From Pseudothioclava nitratireducens (lineage in GTDB: Bacteria > Pseudomonadota > Alphaproteobacteria > Rhodobacterales > Rhodobacteraceae), in NCBI RefSeq assembly GCF_029210495.1, contig NZ_JARGDK010000003.1, positions 62,001 through 126,000 on the forward strand: 64,000 nucleotides of DNA, read 5' to 3'. This document shows positions 46,983-55,612 of this stretch, in pieces. Position numbers and translations under genes: made by a program. A model generated the notes under the pieces. That model had not been told where the DNA came from, did not search any database, and saw nothing but the letters and a program-made list of their open reading frames with translations. Within the stretch, counting starts at the first letter, position 1. Each line of letters starts with the position of its first letter.

Positions 46983-47651
46983 GTGTCCTCGAACCCCTAT
47001 GAAGCGGTCGGCTTCTACGATGCCGCCATCGCCGCCGGACGCCACCGCGATGTCGTGGGCGGTCGCTGGGACGAAACGGGCCGCGTCCAGATGGAAATCC
47101 TGCGAGAGGCGGGGCTCCGGCCCGAGCACCACCTGCTCGATATCGGCGCGGGGTCCTTGCGGCTGGGCTGCAAAGCCGTGCCCTATCTCGAACCGGGTCA
47201 TTACTGGGCGACGGACGCCTCGCGTGCGATCATGCAGGCGGGGCACCGGGCGGAACTCAGCGATCCGACGCGCCTTGACCCCAAGCACCTGATCGAGGAC
47301 GCGCGCTTCGACTTCCCTGGCATTCCCGCGACGATCACCCACGCCATCGCCTTCGCGGTCTTCCCGCACCTGCCGATGCCCCATCTGCGTCGCGCCCTGA
47401 CCAATCTGCACCGGTTTGAGCGGCTGGAGCGGTTCCTGTTCACGGTCTTTCTCGCCCCCGACGCCGCGAGCGCCGCGCAGCCCTACCGCCAGCCGGACGG
47501 GGTCGTCACCCATGACATCCGCCCGCCCTATCACCTGCTGGAGGAGGATGTGGTCCACTTCGCCCGCCTTACCGGCTGGACCCTCACCCGCAAGGACAAG
47601 ATGCTCCCGCGAGGGCAGATTCTCTTCGTGGCAGAGCCCGCGCCGCGCTAA
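46983..47651 (+). CDS. Putative class I SAM-dependent methyltransferase
   Basis: 222-aa protein from GTG 46983; no clear ribosome binding site precedes it, so the start is uncertain. HHLLDIGAGSLRLGCKAVPYL is the SAM motif I region, with the acidic ATDAS at the end of strand 2 and ITHAIAFAVFPHL as the motif IV-like segment. No known family name fits beyond the fold. It sits alone between the glycerol and arsenic genes. A link to arsenic methylation was considered but ArsM's conserved cysteines are not present; only one cysteine is seen near motif I. Confidence 0.68.
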   Translation: MSSNPYEAVGFYDAAIAAGRHRDVVGGRWDETGRVQMEILREAGLRPEHHLLDIGAGSLRLGCKAVPYLEPGHYWATDASRAIMQAGHRAELSDPTRLDPKHLIEDARFDFPGIPATITHAIAFAVFPHLPMPHLRRALTNLHRFERLERFLFTVFLAPDAASAAQPYRQPDGVVTHDIRPPYHLLEEDVVHFARLTGWTLTRKDKMLPRGQILFVAEPAPR

Positions 47652-47687
47652 CACGGCTGTCATGGAAACTTCATTAGCGTTACGCCA

Positions 47688-47711
47688 ATATTTCGATTAT
47701 TCTCGAAATAT
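47688..47711. promoter_or_regulatory. ArsR-type operator overlapping the arsRC start codon
   Basis: ATATTTCGA (47688-47696) and TCGAAATAT (47703-47711) form a perfect 9-bp dyad with a TTATTC spacer. It covers a possible -10 (TATTCT) and the first two bases of ATG 47710, so the fusion protein probably represses its own synthesis. Confidence 0.75.
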
Positions 47712-48543
47712 GGAAAGTCTGATCATAGAACAGCTTACAGCGCTCGGACACCCGCAACGGCTTGCGGTGTTTCGCCTCCTGATGCGTCGGTTTCCCGACC
47801 GTGTGCCAGCCGGAGAAATCGCGCAAAACCTCGGCATCAAGGGCAGCACGCTGTCGAGCTATCTCGCAACGCTACAACATGCAGGCCTCATTTCGCAGCA
47901 CCGGGACGGGACATCATTGCTCTATGGCATCGATCAGTCACGATTGAGAGCGATGATGACATTCCTTGTCGCGGATTGCTGCAGGGGCCGACCGGGTCTC
48001 TGTCCGCCCCTCGATCAAGGAGCCACTGCCATGACGGACCGCCAATATAAAGTGCTGTTCATCTGCGTAGGCAATTCCGCCCGATCCATCTTTGCCGAAA
48101 CGCTGTTGCGTGAAACTGCCGGTGACCGTTTCGACGTCTACTCAGCCGGGACACGCCCTGCCACAACGCTGAACCCAATCGCAATCAGCGTGTTACAGGA
48201 TAAGGGGCACGATATCTCGCATCTGCGCGCAAAACACATCTCAGAGTTTACCGGCCCGAATGCGCCGCATTTCGATTTCGTTTTCACCGTATGCAATCAG
48301 GCCGCGAACGAGGAATGCCCGCCATGGGACGGGCAACCGATCAGCGGTCACTGGGGCATGCCCGACCCGGTAAAGGTGGAGGGTACCGAGGCCGAAAAGG
48401 CATTGGCATTCCAACAGGCCTATGGCGCATTGAAACATCGGATCGAAGCCTTCGCGGCACTGCCAGTCCAGAGCCTCGACCGCATCGCCCTGCAAACCGC
48501 CGTCGATGAAATCGGCCGCATGTCTTCGGAGACAGGAAAATGA
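47710..48543 (+). CDS. ArsR-ArsC fusion: arsenic-responsive repressor joined to thioredoxin-type arsenate reductase
   Basis: 277-aa single chain with two functions. Residues 1-100 are an ArsR winged helix ([40 protein letters not shown]) ending in C90, C91 and C98 ([10 protein letters not shown]), a likely As(III) site like that of Acidithiobacillus-type ArsR. Residues about 110-277 are a low-molecular-weight phosphatase-type arsenate reductase with P-loop CVGNSARS (C119) and a redox pair [17 protein letters not shown] 47710 is chosen because the operator overlaps it; ATG 47662 is in frame. No good ribosome binding site is seen, so a leaderless mRNA is possible. It looks less GC-rich than its neighbours. 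Confidence 0.88.
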   Translation: MESLIIEQLTALGHPQRLAVFRLLMRRFPDRVPAGEIAQNLGIKGSTLSSYLATLQHAGLISQHRDGTSLLYGIDQSRLRAMMTFLVADCCRGRPGLCPPLDQGATAMTDRQYKVLFICVGNSARSIFAETLLRETAGDRFDVYSAGTRPATTLNPIAISVLQDKGHDISHLRAKHISEFTGPNAPHFDFVFTVCNQAANEECPPWDGQPISGHWGMPDPVKVEGTEAEKALAFQQAYGALKHRIEAFAALPVQSLDRIALQTAVDEIGRMSSETGK

Positions 48544-49538
48544 CCACCTATGCCCTCAATGGCCTTGGCCGTATCGGCAAGCTCGCCCTGCGCCCGCTGC
48601 TCGAACGCGGCGCCAGGATCGCATGGATCAACGACGCGGTGGGCGACCCCGAGATGCACGCGCATCTCTTGGAATTCGACACGGTGCATGGCCGGTGGAA
48701 AGCCGAATTCTCGCATGATGCCGACAGCGTCACCATTGACGGCACACGCCTGCCCTTCATCGGCACGCGCAACCTCTCGGACTTGCCGCTCGACGGTGTG
48801 GACGTGGTGATCGACTGCACGGGCGTCTTCAAGACCGAGGCCAAGCTCGCCCCCTATTTCGACGCTGGCGTGAAGAAGGTCATCGTCTCGGCCCCGGTCA
48901 AGGACGGCCCCACCGCCAATATCGTCTTCGGCGTGAACCACGAGACCTACGACCCCGCGCAGCACAAGATCGTGACGGCGGCGTCCTGCACGACCAACTG
49001 CCTCGCACCGGTGGTCAAGGTTATCCATGAGGCGCTCGGCATTCGTCATGGCTCGATCACGACGATTCATGACGTAACCAACACCCAGACCATCGTCGAC
49101 CGCCCCGCCAAGGACCTGCGCCGCGCGCGATCCGCGCTGAACTCGCTGATCCCGACGACGACCGGCTCGGCCACGGCGATCACGCTGATCTATCCGGAAC
49201 TCAAGGGCAGGCTGAACGGCCACGCTGTGCGGGTGCCTCTCTTGAACGCCTCGATCACCGATTGCGTCTTCGAGGTCGAGCGCGCCACCAGCGCCGAAGA
49301 GGTCAATGCGCTGTTCAAGGCCGCCGCCGAAGGCCCGCTCAACGGCATTCTGGGCTATGAGACCCGGCCCCTCGTCTCGGCGGATTACACCAATGACCGG
49401 CGCTCTTCGATTGTCGATGCGCCTTCGACCATGGTGATCAACGGCACGCAGGTCAAAATCTACGCCTGGTATGACAACGAGATGGGCTATGCCCACCGGC
49501 TCGTCGATGTGGCGCTGATGGTGGGCGGGTCGCTCTGA
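48540..49538 (+). CDS. ArsJ-associated glyceraldehyde-3-phosphate dehydrogenase
   Basis: 332-aa GAPDH. NALGR-type start reads [15 protein letters not shown]; catalytic cysteine C150 lies in [11 protein letters not shown], with [10 protein letters not shown]-like INDVTNTQT region and [14 protein letters not shown] at the end. In arsenic operons this enzyme type makes 1-arseno-3-phosphoglycerate, which ArsJ then exports. Its ATG overlaps the arsRC stop (ATGA), so the two are co-translated. A glycolytic role is possible but less likely given context. No arsJ follows: the next gene is convergent. Confidence 0.88.
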   Translation: MTTYALNGLGRIGKLALRPLLERGARIAWINDAVGDPEMHAHLLEFDTVHGRWKAEFSHDADSVTIDGTRLPFIGTRNLSDLPLDGVDVVIDCTGVFKTEAKLAPYFDAGVKKVIVSAPVKDGPTANIVFGVNHETYDPAQHKIVTAASCTTNCLAPVVKVIHEALGIRHGSITTIHDVTNTQTIVDRPAKDLRRARSALNSLIPTTTGSATAITLIYPELKGRLNGHAVRVPLLNASITDCVFEVERATSAEEVNALFKAAAEGPLNGILGYETRPLVSADYTNDRRSSIVDAPSTMVINGTQVKIYAWYDNEMGYAHRLVDVALMVGGSL

Positions 49539-49553
49539 CCCACCCAGCCGCAC

Positions 49554-50411
49554 CTAGCGCATGATCAGCACCGGAACCCGGCACGAGCGGATCATCTCGG
49601 TCGTGGTGGAGCCGATGATGAGCGCGCGAATGCGGCTGTGGCCGTAGGCCCCCATCACCAACAGATCATGCCCGCCCTGTGCGGTGATCTCGGCCAGCAC
49701 CTTTTCGGGTTCGCCAGCACGGATGATCGTTTCTGCCTCAAACCCGCCAGCGGCCAGCGTCGCCACCGCCGCATCAAGCACCTTGCGGGTCTCCGGCACG
49801 TCCTTGCCGGCGAACACGAGCGAGACCTTGAGCCCGGCAAAGAGCGGGCTGCGCGAAATGTAATCGACCGCCTTGAGCGCCGAAGGGCCACCGTCGAACG
49901 CCACCAGAACCCGCTCGATAGGCGCATAGGCGCGGTTGGCGATAAAGACCGGCTTATGGCTCGCGCGCACGATCCGCTCAAGGTTGGAGCCCAGATGCTC
50001 CATCGCCTGACCCGCCGCCTCGCCCCGCTTGCCGATCACGATCATCTCGGCCTGCGCTTCCTTGGCGGTCACGGTTTCCACCAGATCATCCTGCCGCAGC
50101 CGCGTTTCAACAGCGATATCACCCGCTGCTTCGATGATCGCCTTGGCGTCCTCAAGGATCGCGCGGCCATGCTCATGCGTGAGCTTCGCGCGCTCTGCAT
50201 CCAGTTCTGACAACTGCTCCAGAAGTGCCGTGCGCGCACCCAGACGGATTTCCCCCGAAAGGTCCTGCCGATCGCTGCCCGCACGCCGCCCGATGACGTG
50301 GTAGAGCTTCACTTTCCAGTCGTTGCGCCCCGCAATCCACGCCGCGTGATGGCAGACGCTTTCCGAATAGGCCGAGCCATCGACGAGGGCGATGAGTGTG
50401 TTGGTCGTCAT
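49554..50411 (-). CDS. Tandem-domain universal stress protein
   Basis: 285-aa protein with two UspA domains, from ATG 50411 after GAGGGAGGACC. The C-terminal domain ends with GAYGHSRIRALIIGSTT, matching G-2X-G-9X-G(S/T) exactly, so it should bind ATP. The N-terminal domain's loop (GKRGEAAGQAMEHLGSNLE) has one extra residue and may be degenerate. It follows the SulP transporter by 14 bases on the same strand and is probably co-transcribed. Confidence 0.88.
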   Translation of the reverse strand: MTTNTLIALVDGSAYSESVCHHAAWIAGRNDWKVKLYHVIGRRAGSDRQDLSGEIRLGARTALLEQLSELDAERAKLTHEHGRAILEDAKAIIEAAGDIAVETRLRQDDLVETVTAKEAQAEMIVIGKRGEAAGQAMEHLGSNLERIVRASHKPVFIANRAYAPIERVLVAFDGGPSALKAVDYISRSPLFAGLKVSLVFAGKDVPETRKVLDAAVATLAAGGFEAETIIRAGEPEKVLAEITAQGGHDLLVMGAYGHSRIRALIIGSTTTEMIRSCRVPVLIMR

Positions 50412-50425
50412 TCTCGGGTCCTCCC

Positions 50426-51916
50426 TCAATGGCCCATCAGCGCGTCGCCCGCGCCCGGCTTGTCATGGATCGCCAGCTTGTCGACGATGGTTTCCGAGGC
50501 CTCATTCAGCCCGATCACCTCGACCTCGGCCCCCTCACGGCGGAACTTGAGCACAGCCATGTCGAGCGCCGCAACGGACGAAATGTCCCAGATATGCGCG
50601 CGGCTAAGGTCGATAGTCACCTTCTCAGGGGCTTCCTTGAAGTCGAAGGCCTTCATGAAATCCTCCGACGAAGCGAAGAAAAGCTGCCCCTCAATGGTAT
50701 AGGTGCGGTGGCTGCCATCCGGCGTGATCTCGGTGCGGACTCGGAAAAGCTGCGAGATTTTCCACGCGAAGAAAATCCCCGACAAGAGCACGCCCACCAG
50801 CACCCCGATGGCGAGGTTGTGGGTGTAGATCACGAAGAACACCGTCGCGAGCATCACGATCGAAGACGAGCGGGGATGTTCGCGCAGATTGCGGATCGAA
50901 GACCATGAGAAGGTCCCGATGGAGACCATGATCATGATCGCCACCAGCGCCGCCATCGGGATCAGCGCCACAACATCACCCAGTGCCACACAGAGGATCA
51001 GCAGGAAAATCCCGGCCACAAAGGTCGAGAGCCGCCCGCGCCCGCCCGATTTCACGTTGATGATCGACTGCCCGATCATCGCGCACCCCGCCATACCCCC
51101 GATGAACCCGGTCGCAGCATTTGCGAGGCCCTGCCCGATGCATTCCTGATTACGGTCGGAGCTTGTGTCGGTCAGATCGTCAACGATCTGCTGGGTCATC
51201 AGGCTCTCCAACAGGCCCACGACCGCGACCGCAACCGAATAGGGGAAGATGATCGCCAGCGTCTCGAAGGTAAAGGGGATCTGCGGAATGAGGAACACCG
51301 GCAGCGTATCGGGCAGCTCGCCCATATCGCCCACCGTGCGCACGTCCCAACCCATCAGGATACTGAGCACCGTCAGCACGATAATGGTGACCAGCGGCGA
51401 GGGGACCGCGCGGGTGATCCGCGGGAAGAGATAGATGATCGCCAGACCCGCCGCGACCAGCGCATAGGTCAACATCGGCACTTTGCGCGGATCCAGCTCG
51501 GGCAGTTGCGCCATGAAGATCAGGATCGCAAGCGCATTCACGAACCCCGTCATCACCGATTTCGACACGAAGCGCATGACGTAACCGAGCCGCAGGAACC
51601 CCGCACCGATTTGCAACAGCCCCGCCAGCACCGTCGCGGCCAGCAGGTATTGCAGCCCATGGTCGCGCACCAGCGTCACCATCAGCACCGCCGTCGCTGC
51701 CGTCGCCGCCGAGATCATCCCCGGCCGCCCGCCCGCAATTGCCGCGATCACGGCAATCGAGAACGACGCATAGAGCCCGACTTTAGGGTCCACGCCCGCG
51801 ATGATCGAAAAGGCAATCGCCTCGGGGATCAGGGCCAGCGCCACGACGAGCCCGGACAGCAGGTCGCCGCGAATATTGAGCGTCCACTGACGCCGGTATT
51901 GTGCAAGAGAGATCAT
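50426..51916 (-). CDS. SulP family inorganic anion transporter with STAS domain
   Basis: 496-aa inner-membrane transporter from ATG 51916. SulP blocks are [21 protein letters not shown], then [18 protein letters not shown] and [27 protein letters not shown]-terminal STAS domain ([23 protein letters not shown]) spans about residues 395-490. Substrate may be sulfate, bicarbonate or another anion. Longer starts at 51970 or upstream are possible, but the family normally begins near this point. It is linked to the universal stress gene. Confidence 0.9.
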   Translation of the reverse strand: MISLAQYRRQWTLNIRGDLLSGLVVALALIPEAIAFSIIAGVDPKVGLYASFSIAVIAAIAGGRPGMISAATAATAVLMVTLVRDHGLQYLLAATVLAGLLQIGAGFLRLGYVMRFVSKSVMTGFVNALAILIFMAQLPELDPRKVPMLTYALVAAGLAIIYLFPRITRAVPSPLVTIIVLTVLSILMGWDVRTVGDMGELPDTLPVFLIPQIPFTFETLAIIFPYSVAVAVVGLLESLMTQQIVDDLTDTSSDRNQECIGQGLANAATGFIGGMAGCAMIGQSIINVKSGGRGRLSTFVAGIFLLILCVALGDVVALIPMAALVAIMIMVSIGTFSWSSIRNLREHPRSSSIVMLATVFFVIYTHNLAIGVLVGVLLSGIFFAWKISQLFRVRTEITPDGSHRTYTIEGQLFFASSEDFMKAFDFKEAPEKVTIDLSRAHIWDISSVAALDMAVLKFRREGAEVEVIGLNEASETIVDKLAIHDKPGAGDALMGH

Positions 51917-52098
51917 GGACAGGTCTTTATCCTTAGGCCGCAAGGGAGGTGCGGTCTTCGTCGATGTCATCGGTCGATCGGTTGTCCGGCGGATGGGCGG
52001 CCGGAAGAGCCAGCCGGGGCTTTCACCCGGCTCCTTGTTCGCTGCGCGCCTGATAGCGGGATATGCCCCGAATGCCAACCTTTAAGGCCAGCAAGGGC

Positions 52099-52782
52099 TT
52101 AATCGACGGACAAACGGTCCAGCAGCGCCTTGGCGGCGGCCTGCTCGGCCTGCCGTTTGGCGCCAGCGGTCGCACGCGCCTTCTCGCCCGTGTCAAGTTG
52201 CGCCTCGATGGTGAAGATGGGCGCATGATCGGGCCCCTCGCGCGAGATGATCACGTATTTCGGCGGGCGGATGCCCCGCGCCTGCGCCCATTCCTGAAGC
52301 GCCGTCTTGGCATCGCGGGCATCCTCTTCGACATGGTCGATCCGGTCGCCCCAAAGCCGCAGGATCAGATCGCGTGCAACCTCGAACCCGGCGTCCAGAT
52401 AAACCGCCGCAATCACCGCTTCCATCGCATCGCCCAGCAGCGCCTCCTTGCGGCGTCCCCCGGTCAGCATCTCGGAGCGGCCCAGTTTCAGCACCGAACC
52501 AAGGTCGATCTGACGCGCCACATCGGCACAGCTTTCCTTGCGCACGAGCGCGTTGAAGCGCGGCGCAAGCTGGCCTTCGGAGGCGCTTTTGTCGGCGGCG
52601 AACAGCGCCTCGGCCATGGTCAGGCCCAGCACCCGGTCCCCCAGAAACTCCAGCCGCTGGTTGTCAGGCCGGTTCGGCGTCGCAATCGAGCTGTGCGTAA
52701 GCGCGCGCAGCAGCAGTTCGGGCCGGGAAAACTCGTGCCCGAGCCGCGTCATGAACTCGCGAATATCCGTGCCCAGTTTCAC
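52099..52782 (-). CDS. rnc: Ribonuclease III
   Basis: 227-aa double-strand-specific RNase that processes rRNA precursors and structured RNAs. The signature is [13 protein letters not shown] (usually NERLEFLGDAVL), with the second acidic block [13 protein letters not shown]. The C-terminal dsRNA-binding domain covers about residues 152-225. The ATG overlaps the lepB stop by four bases. The era and recO genes that often follow rnc are not found here. Confidence 0.95.
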   Translation of the reverse strand: MKLGTDIREFMTRLGHEFSRPELLLRALTHSSIATPNRPDNQRLEFLGDRVLGLTMAEALFAADKSASEGQLAPRFNALVRKESCADVARQIDLGSVLKLGRSEMLTGGRRKEALLGDAMEAVIAAVYLDAGFEVARDLILRLWGDRIDHVEEDARDAKTALQEWAQARGIRPPKYVIISREGPDHAPIFTIEAQLDTGEKARATAGAKRQAEQAAAKALLDRLSVD

Positions 52783-53561
52783 TCGATCGCCTTGAAGAAA
52801 CGGTCGGACCGCCAGGTCCAGAAGAAGAAGAGCGACCGGCCCGCCGAGGAGAACATGATCCGGTCCGCGCGACCGATCAGATATTCCGACGGCACGAAGC
52901 CAAGCCCGCCCGACGCCGCCGGGAAGCGCGAATCCTGCGAGTTGTCGCGGTTGTCGCCCATGAAGAAATACTGGCCTTCGGGCACGGTAAAGACCGGCGT
53001 ATTATCGGCCACCCAGTTGTCGGTGATATTCAGGATCGAATGGCTGGAGCCGCCCGGCAGGGTCTCGATCTTGCGCGACTTCACGCAAGTTCCGCCGGTG
53101 CCGACCGGGTCGTTCTCGCAGCGCGGCACAAGCCCTTGCGGACCCTGCTTGTCCTTGACCTCCTTGAACAGCCCACCATCGGCAAGCTGCACCGGCGCGC
53201 CATTGATTTGCAGCACGCCATTGATCACCTGCACCGTATCGCCCGGCAAACCCACCACGCGCTTGATGAAATCGACGCCGCGCGTCGGGTGACGGAACAC
53301 GACCACATCGCCGCGCTCAGGCTCGGAACCAAAGAGCCGCCCCTCGATCGGGCAGGCCGAGAACGGACAGCTATGCTGCGAATAGCCATAGGCCATCTTG
53401 TTCACGAAGAGGAAGTCGCCGATCAGCAGCGTGTCCTTCATTGAGCCGGACGGAATCCAGAACGGCTGGAAGAACAGCGTGCGGAACACGCCCGCGATCA
53501 GAAGCGCCCAGACGATTGTCCGGATGGTTTCCATGATGCCGCCTTGCGCCTTGCCTGCCAT
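52779..53561 (-). CDS. lepB: Signal peptidase I
   Basis: 260-aa inner-membrane protease removing signal peptides. One N-terminal membrane helix ([19 protein letters not shown]) precedes the catalytic serine S40 in IPSGSM; the general base is K100 in [12 protein letters not shown]. The [11 protein letters not shown] block is also canonical. The insert at about 62-75 ([11 protein letters not shown]) with two cysteines is usual in this group of alphaproteobacteria. It sits between acpS and rnc in a pdxJ-acpS-lepB-rnc series. Confidence 0.95.
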   Translation of the reverse strand: MAGKAQGGIMETIRTIVWALLIAGVFRTLFFQPFWIPSGSMKDTLLIGDFLFVNKMAYGYSQHSCPFSACPIEGRLFGSEPERGDVVVFRHPTRGVDFIKRVVGLPGDTVQVINGVLQINGAPVQLADGGLFKEVKDKQGPQGLVPRCENDPVGTGGTCVKSRKIETLPGGSSHSILNITDNWVADNTPVFTVPEGQYFFMGDNRDNSQDSRFPAASGGLGFVPSEYLIGRADRIMFSSAGRSLFFFWTWRSDRFFKAIE

Positions 53562-53616
53562 GCTCTGCCCGTCCTTTTGATTTGCCCGCCTTCCTTGGCG
53601 GAGTGGCCCGCGCGAG

Positions 53617-54018
53617 TCAAGAAAGCGGGCGCGCCTCGATCACCACAAATGCCTGCGCCCACGGATGATCGTCGGTCAATGTGACGTGAATGATCGCCTC
53701 ATGCGCGGGGGGCGTCATCGCGGCCAGCCGCTCGGCGGCCCAACCGGTCACCGCCATGACAGGCTGCCCGGTTTCGATATTGCTCACCGCCATGTCGCGC
53801 CACGAAATCCCCATGCGCAACCCGGTTCCCAGCGCCTTCGAGCACGCCTCTTTGGCGGCCCATCGCTTGGCATAAGTGCCCGCCACATCCTTGCGCCGCT
53901 CGGCCTTGGCCTGCTCGACCTCGGTGAAAACGCGGTTGCGAAAGCGGTCTCCGAACCGCGCAAGCGTCGCCTCGATACGCTCGATATTGGCCATGTCCGA
54001 CCCGATACCAAGGATCAT
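53617..54018 (-). CDS. acpS: Holo-[acyl-carrier-protein] synthase
   Basis: 133-aa phosphopantetheinyl transferase activating the acyl carrier protein. The magnesium-binding residues are D8 in [12 protein letters not shown] and E57 in [13 protein letters not shown], both at canonical positions. ATG 54018 overlaps the pdxJ stop (ATGA). Confidence 0.95.
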   Translation of the reverse strand: MILGIGSDMANIERIEATLARFGDRFRNRVFTEVEQAKAERRKDVAGTYAKRWAAKEACSKALGTGLRMGISWRDMAVSNIETGQPVMAVTGWAAERLAAMTPPAHEAIIHVTLTDDHPWAQAFVVIEARPLS

Positions 54019-54758
54019 GCCCGCGCCGCCTCCATCAGATGGCGCATCTGTCCGATGGCCGGTCCAAGCCCGATGAACAGCGATTCACCGATCAGGAAAT
54101 GCCCGATATTCAACTCACGCACCTGTTTCATCGCAGCCACGGGACCGACGGTTTCATAGGTCAGCCCATGGCCCGCATGGACCTCAAGGCCCAGAGAATC
54201 CGCATAGGCGGCCCCGGCCCGCAACGCCTCGAGCTCGGTGTCGCGCTCGGCAAAACGACCCTCATAATGCAGGTCGCAATAATGGCCGGTATGCAACTCG
54301 ATCACCGCCGCCCCGATCTTCGCCGAGGCCTCGATCTGGCGCGGATCGTGGCCAATGAACATCGACACGCGAATGCCCGCCTCGTTCAGAACACCCACAT
54401 AATCGGTCAGCCGCGCGACATCGCCCGCGACATCCAGCCCGCCCTCGGTCGTAACCTCCTCGCGCCGCTCCGGCACAAGGCAGACCGCATGCGGCGCAGT
54501 CGCCAGCACGATCTTTTGCATCTCGGCGGTCGCGGCCATCTCAAAATTCAGAGGGATCGAGATCGCTTCCTTGATCGCAGCCATATCCGCATCACGAATA
54601 TGGCGCCGATCCTCGCGCAGATGCGCAGTGATCCCATCCGCACCCGCCTGTTCGGCCAGCAACGCCGCGCGCACCGGGTCGGGATAGGCCGTACCGCGCG
54701 CATTCCGCAGCGTGGCCACATGGTCGATATTCACACCCAAACGTAGCTTCTTAGGCAT
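54015..54758 (-). CDS. pdxJ: Pyridoxine 5'-phosphate synthase
   Basis: 247-aa TIM-barrel enzyme for the last step of DXP-dependent vitamin B6 synthesis. Start [20 protein letters not shown] fits the family exactly; [40 protein letters not shown] and [11 protein letters not shown] are catalytic and phosphate-binding blocks. ATG 54758 is preceded by AGCGGAGGGCAGG. The open frame upstream to 54836 is not coding. It is coupled to acpS. Confidence 0.95.
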   Translation of the reverse strand: MPKKLRLGVNIDHVATLRNARGTAYPDPVRAALLAEQAGADGITAHLREDRRHIRDADMAAIKEAISIPLNFEMAATAEMQKIVLATAPHAVCLVPERREEVTTEGGLDVAGDVARLTDYVGVLNEAGIRVSMFIGHDPRQIEASAKIGAAVIELHTGHYCDLHYEGRFAERDTELEALRAGAAYADSLGLEVHAGHGLTYETVGPVAAMKQVRELNIGHFLIGESLFIGLGPAIGQMRHLMEAARA

Positions 54759-54840
54759 CCTGCCCTCCGCTCTGCATCGCGGCGGAGTATGCGCAAAGCC
54801 CGGTCCCGAGAAAAGGCCGATCTTGCCAAACCCCACCCTC

Positions 54841-54900
54841 TCAGTCTGCCCGAAATATCCCGGGGTGAGCCCGGAACGGGCGAGGGGCAGCGCCCCTGGT
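54841..54900 (-). repeat. 3'-end GC-hairpin repeat, copy 2
   Basis: On the minus strand the unit reads AGGGGCGCTGCCCCT (hairpin), a spacer, then CCCCGGGATATTTCGGGCAG. It begins about nine bases after the stop of the DUF2062 gene. The CCCCGGGATATTTC block is identical to copy 3 at 60002-60060. Confidence 0.7.
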
Positions 54901-54908
54901 CGCAGCGA

Positions 54909-55580
54909 TCAGATGTCCCGCCCCTTGTCGCCCTCAAGCGGCTTTTCCTTGCGCACCGGAAGCTTGGCGCGGATTTTCTCCAGCCGCGCCTTGAGCCGCA
55001 TCCGGCGGCGCTTCTGATAGGCGGAAATGATCGGCAAGGATACGTAGTAGCAAATCGTCGCGGCGATCACGCCGGGGATCAGCCCGCCCACCATATAGGG
55101 CAACCAGACATCCGCGAAGAACCGCTCCAGCCCGCCCCACTCCGCATGGGCAGGGGTGAACATCGCCCAGAAATTATGCAGCAAATCATGGCTGGCCGCC
55201 TGAAAGGTCTGCAATATCCCTTCATGCACGCCCGGATCGAACCGGTCGCCCAGCAGGATATGCCCAAGCTTCGTGGACCCCACCGCGATCAGCGGGAAGG
55301 TCACCGGGTTGCCGAAGAAGGTCGCCAGGATCGCGGCAAGGATATTCCCGCGCATGATCCAGGCAATCGTCGCAGCCGACAGGAAATGGAACCCGAAGAG
55401 CGGCGTGAACGAGACGAACACCCCCGCAAACACCCCACGCGCAATGCGGTGCGGGCGGTCGGGCAGGCGGTTTACACGATGCTTGACGTAGTGAAAGGCG
55501 CGGGTCCAGCCCATCTTCGGCCAGAGCGCTTCACGGACCGATGCCCAGAAGCCTCGTCTGTCGCGCCGCTTGAAAACCAC
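54909..55580 (-). CDS. DUF2062 domain membrane protein
   Basis: 223-aa protein with three hydrophobic regions (IARGVFAGVFVSFTPLFGFHF; GNILAAILATFFGNPVTFPLI; YMVGGLIPGVIAATICYYVS) and basic ends. The FTPLFGFH and FGNPVTFP motifs define DUF2062. Function is unknown; the family is common near glycosyltransferases or, as here in alphaproteobacteria, after rsh. It begins 32 bases after the rsh stop and so is probably in the rpoZ-rsh transcript. Repeat copy 2 follows its stop. Confidence 0.85.
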   Translation of the reverse strand: MVFKRRDRRGFWASVREALWPKMGWTRAFHYVKHRVNRLPDRPHRIARGVFAGVFVSFTPLFGFHFLSAATIAWIMRGNILAAILATFFGNPVTFPLIAVGSTKLGHILLGDRFDPGVHEGILQTFQAASHDLLHNFWAMFTPAHAEWGGLERFFADVWLPYMVGGLIPGVIAATICYYVSLPIISAYQKRRRMRLKARLEKIRAKLPVRKEKPLEGDKGRDI

Positions 55581-55612
55581 GTCCGTCCTTCCGCCCCGCG
55601 CGGGGCCCCCGT

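Noticed and set aside
46983-47651. ArsM arsenite methyltransferase
   Set aside because: The adjacent methyltransferase lacks the conserved cysteines and motifs of ArsM.
47416-47709. Possible longer arsRC protein starting inside the methyltransferase gene
   Set aside because: The frame is open by chance; the extension overlaps a real gene in another frame and lacks a domain, while the operator lies at 47688-47711.
48540-49538. Ordinary glycolytic gapA
   Set aside because: Its start overlaps an arsenic regulator/reductase gene and its sequence type fits the ArsJ-associated group; the glycolytic role remains only a fallback.
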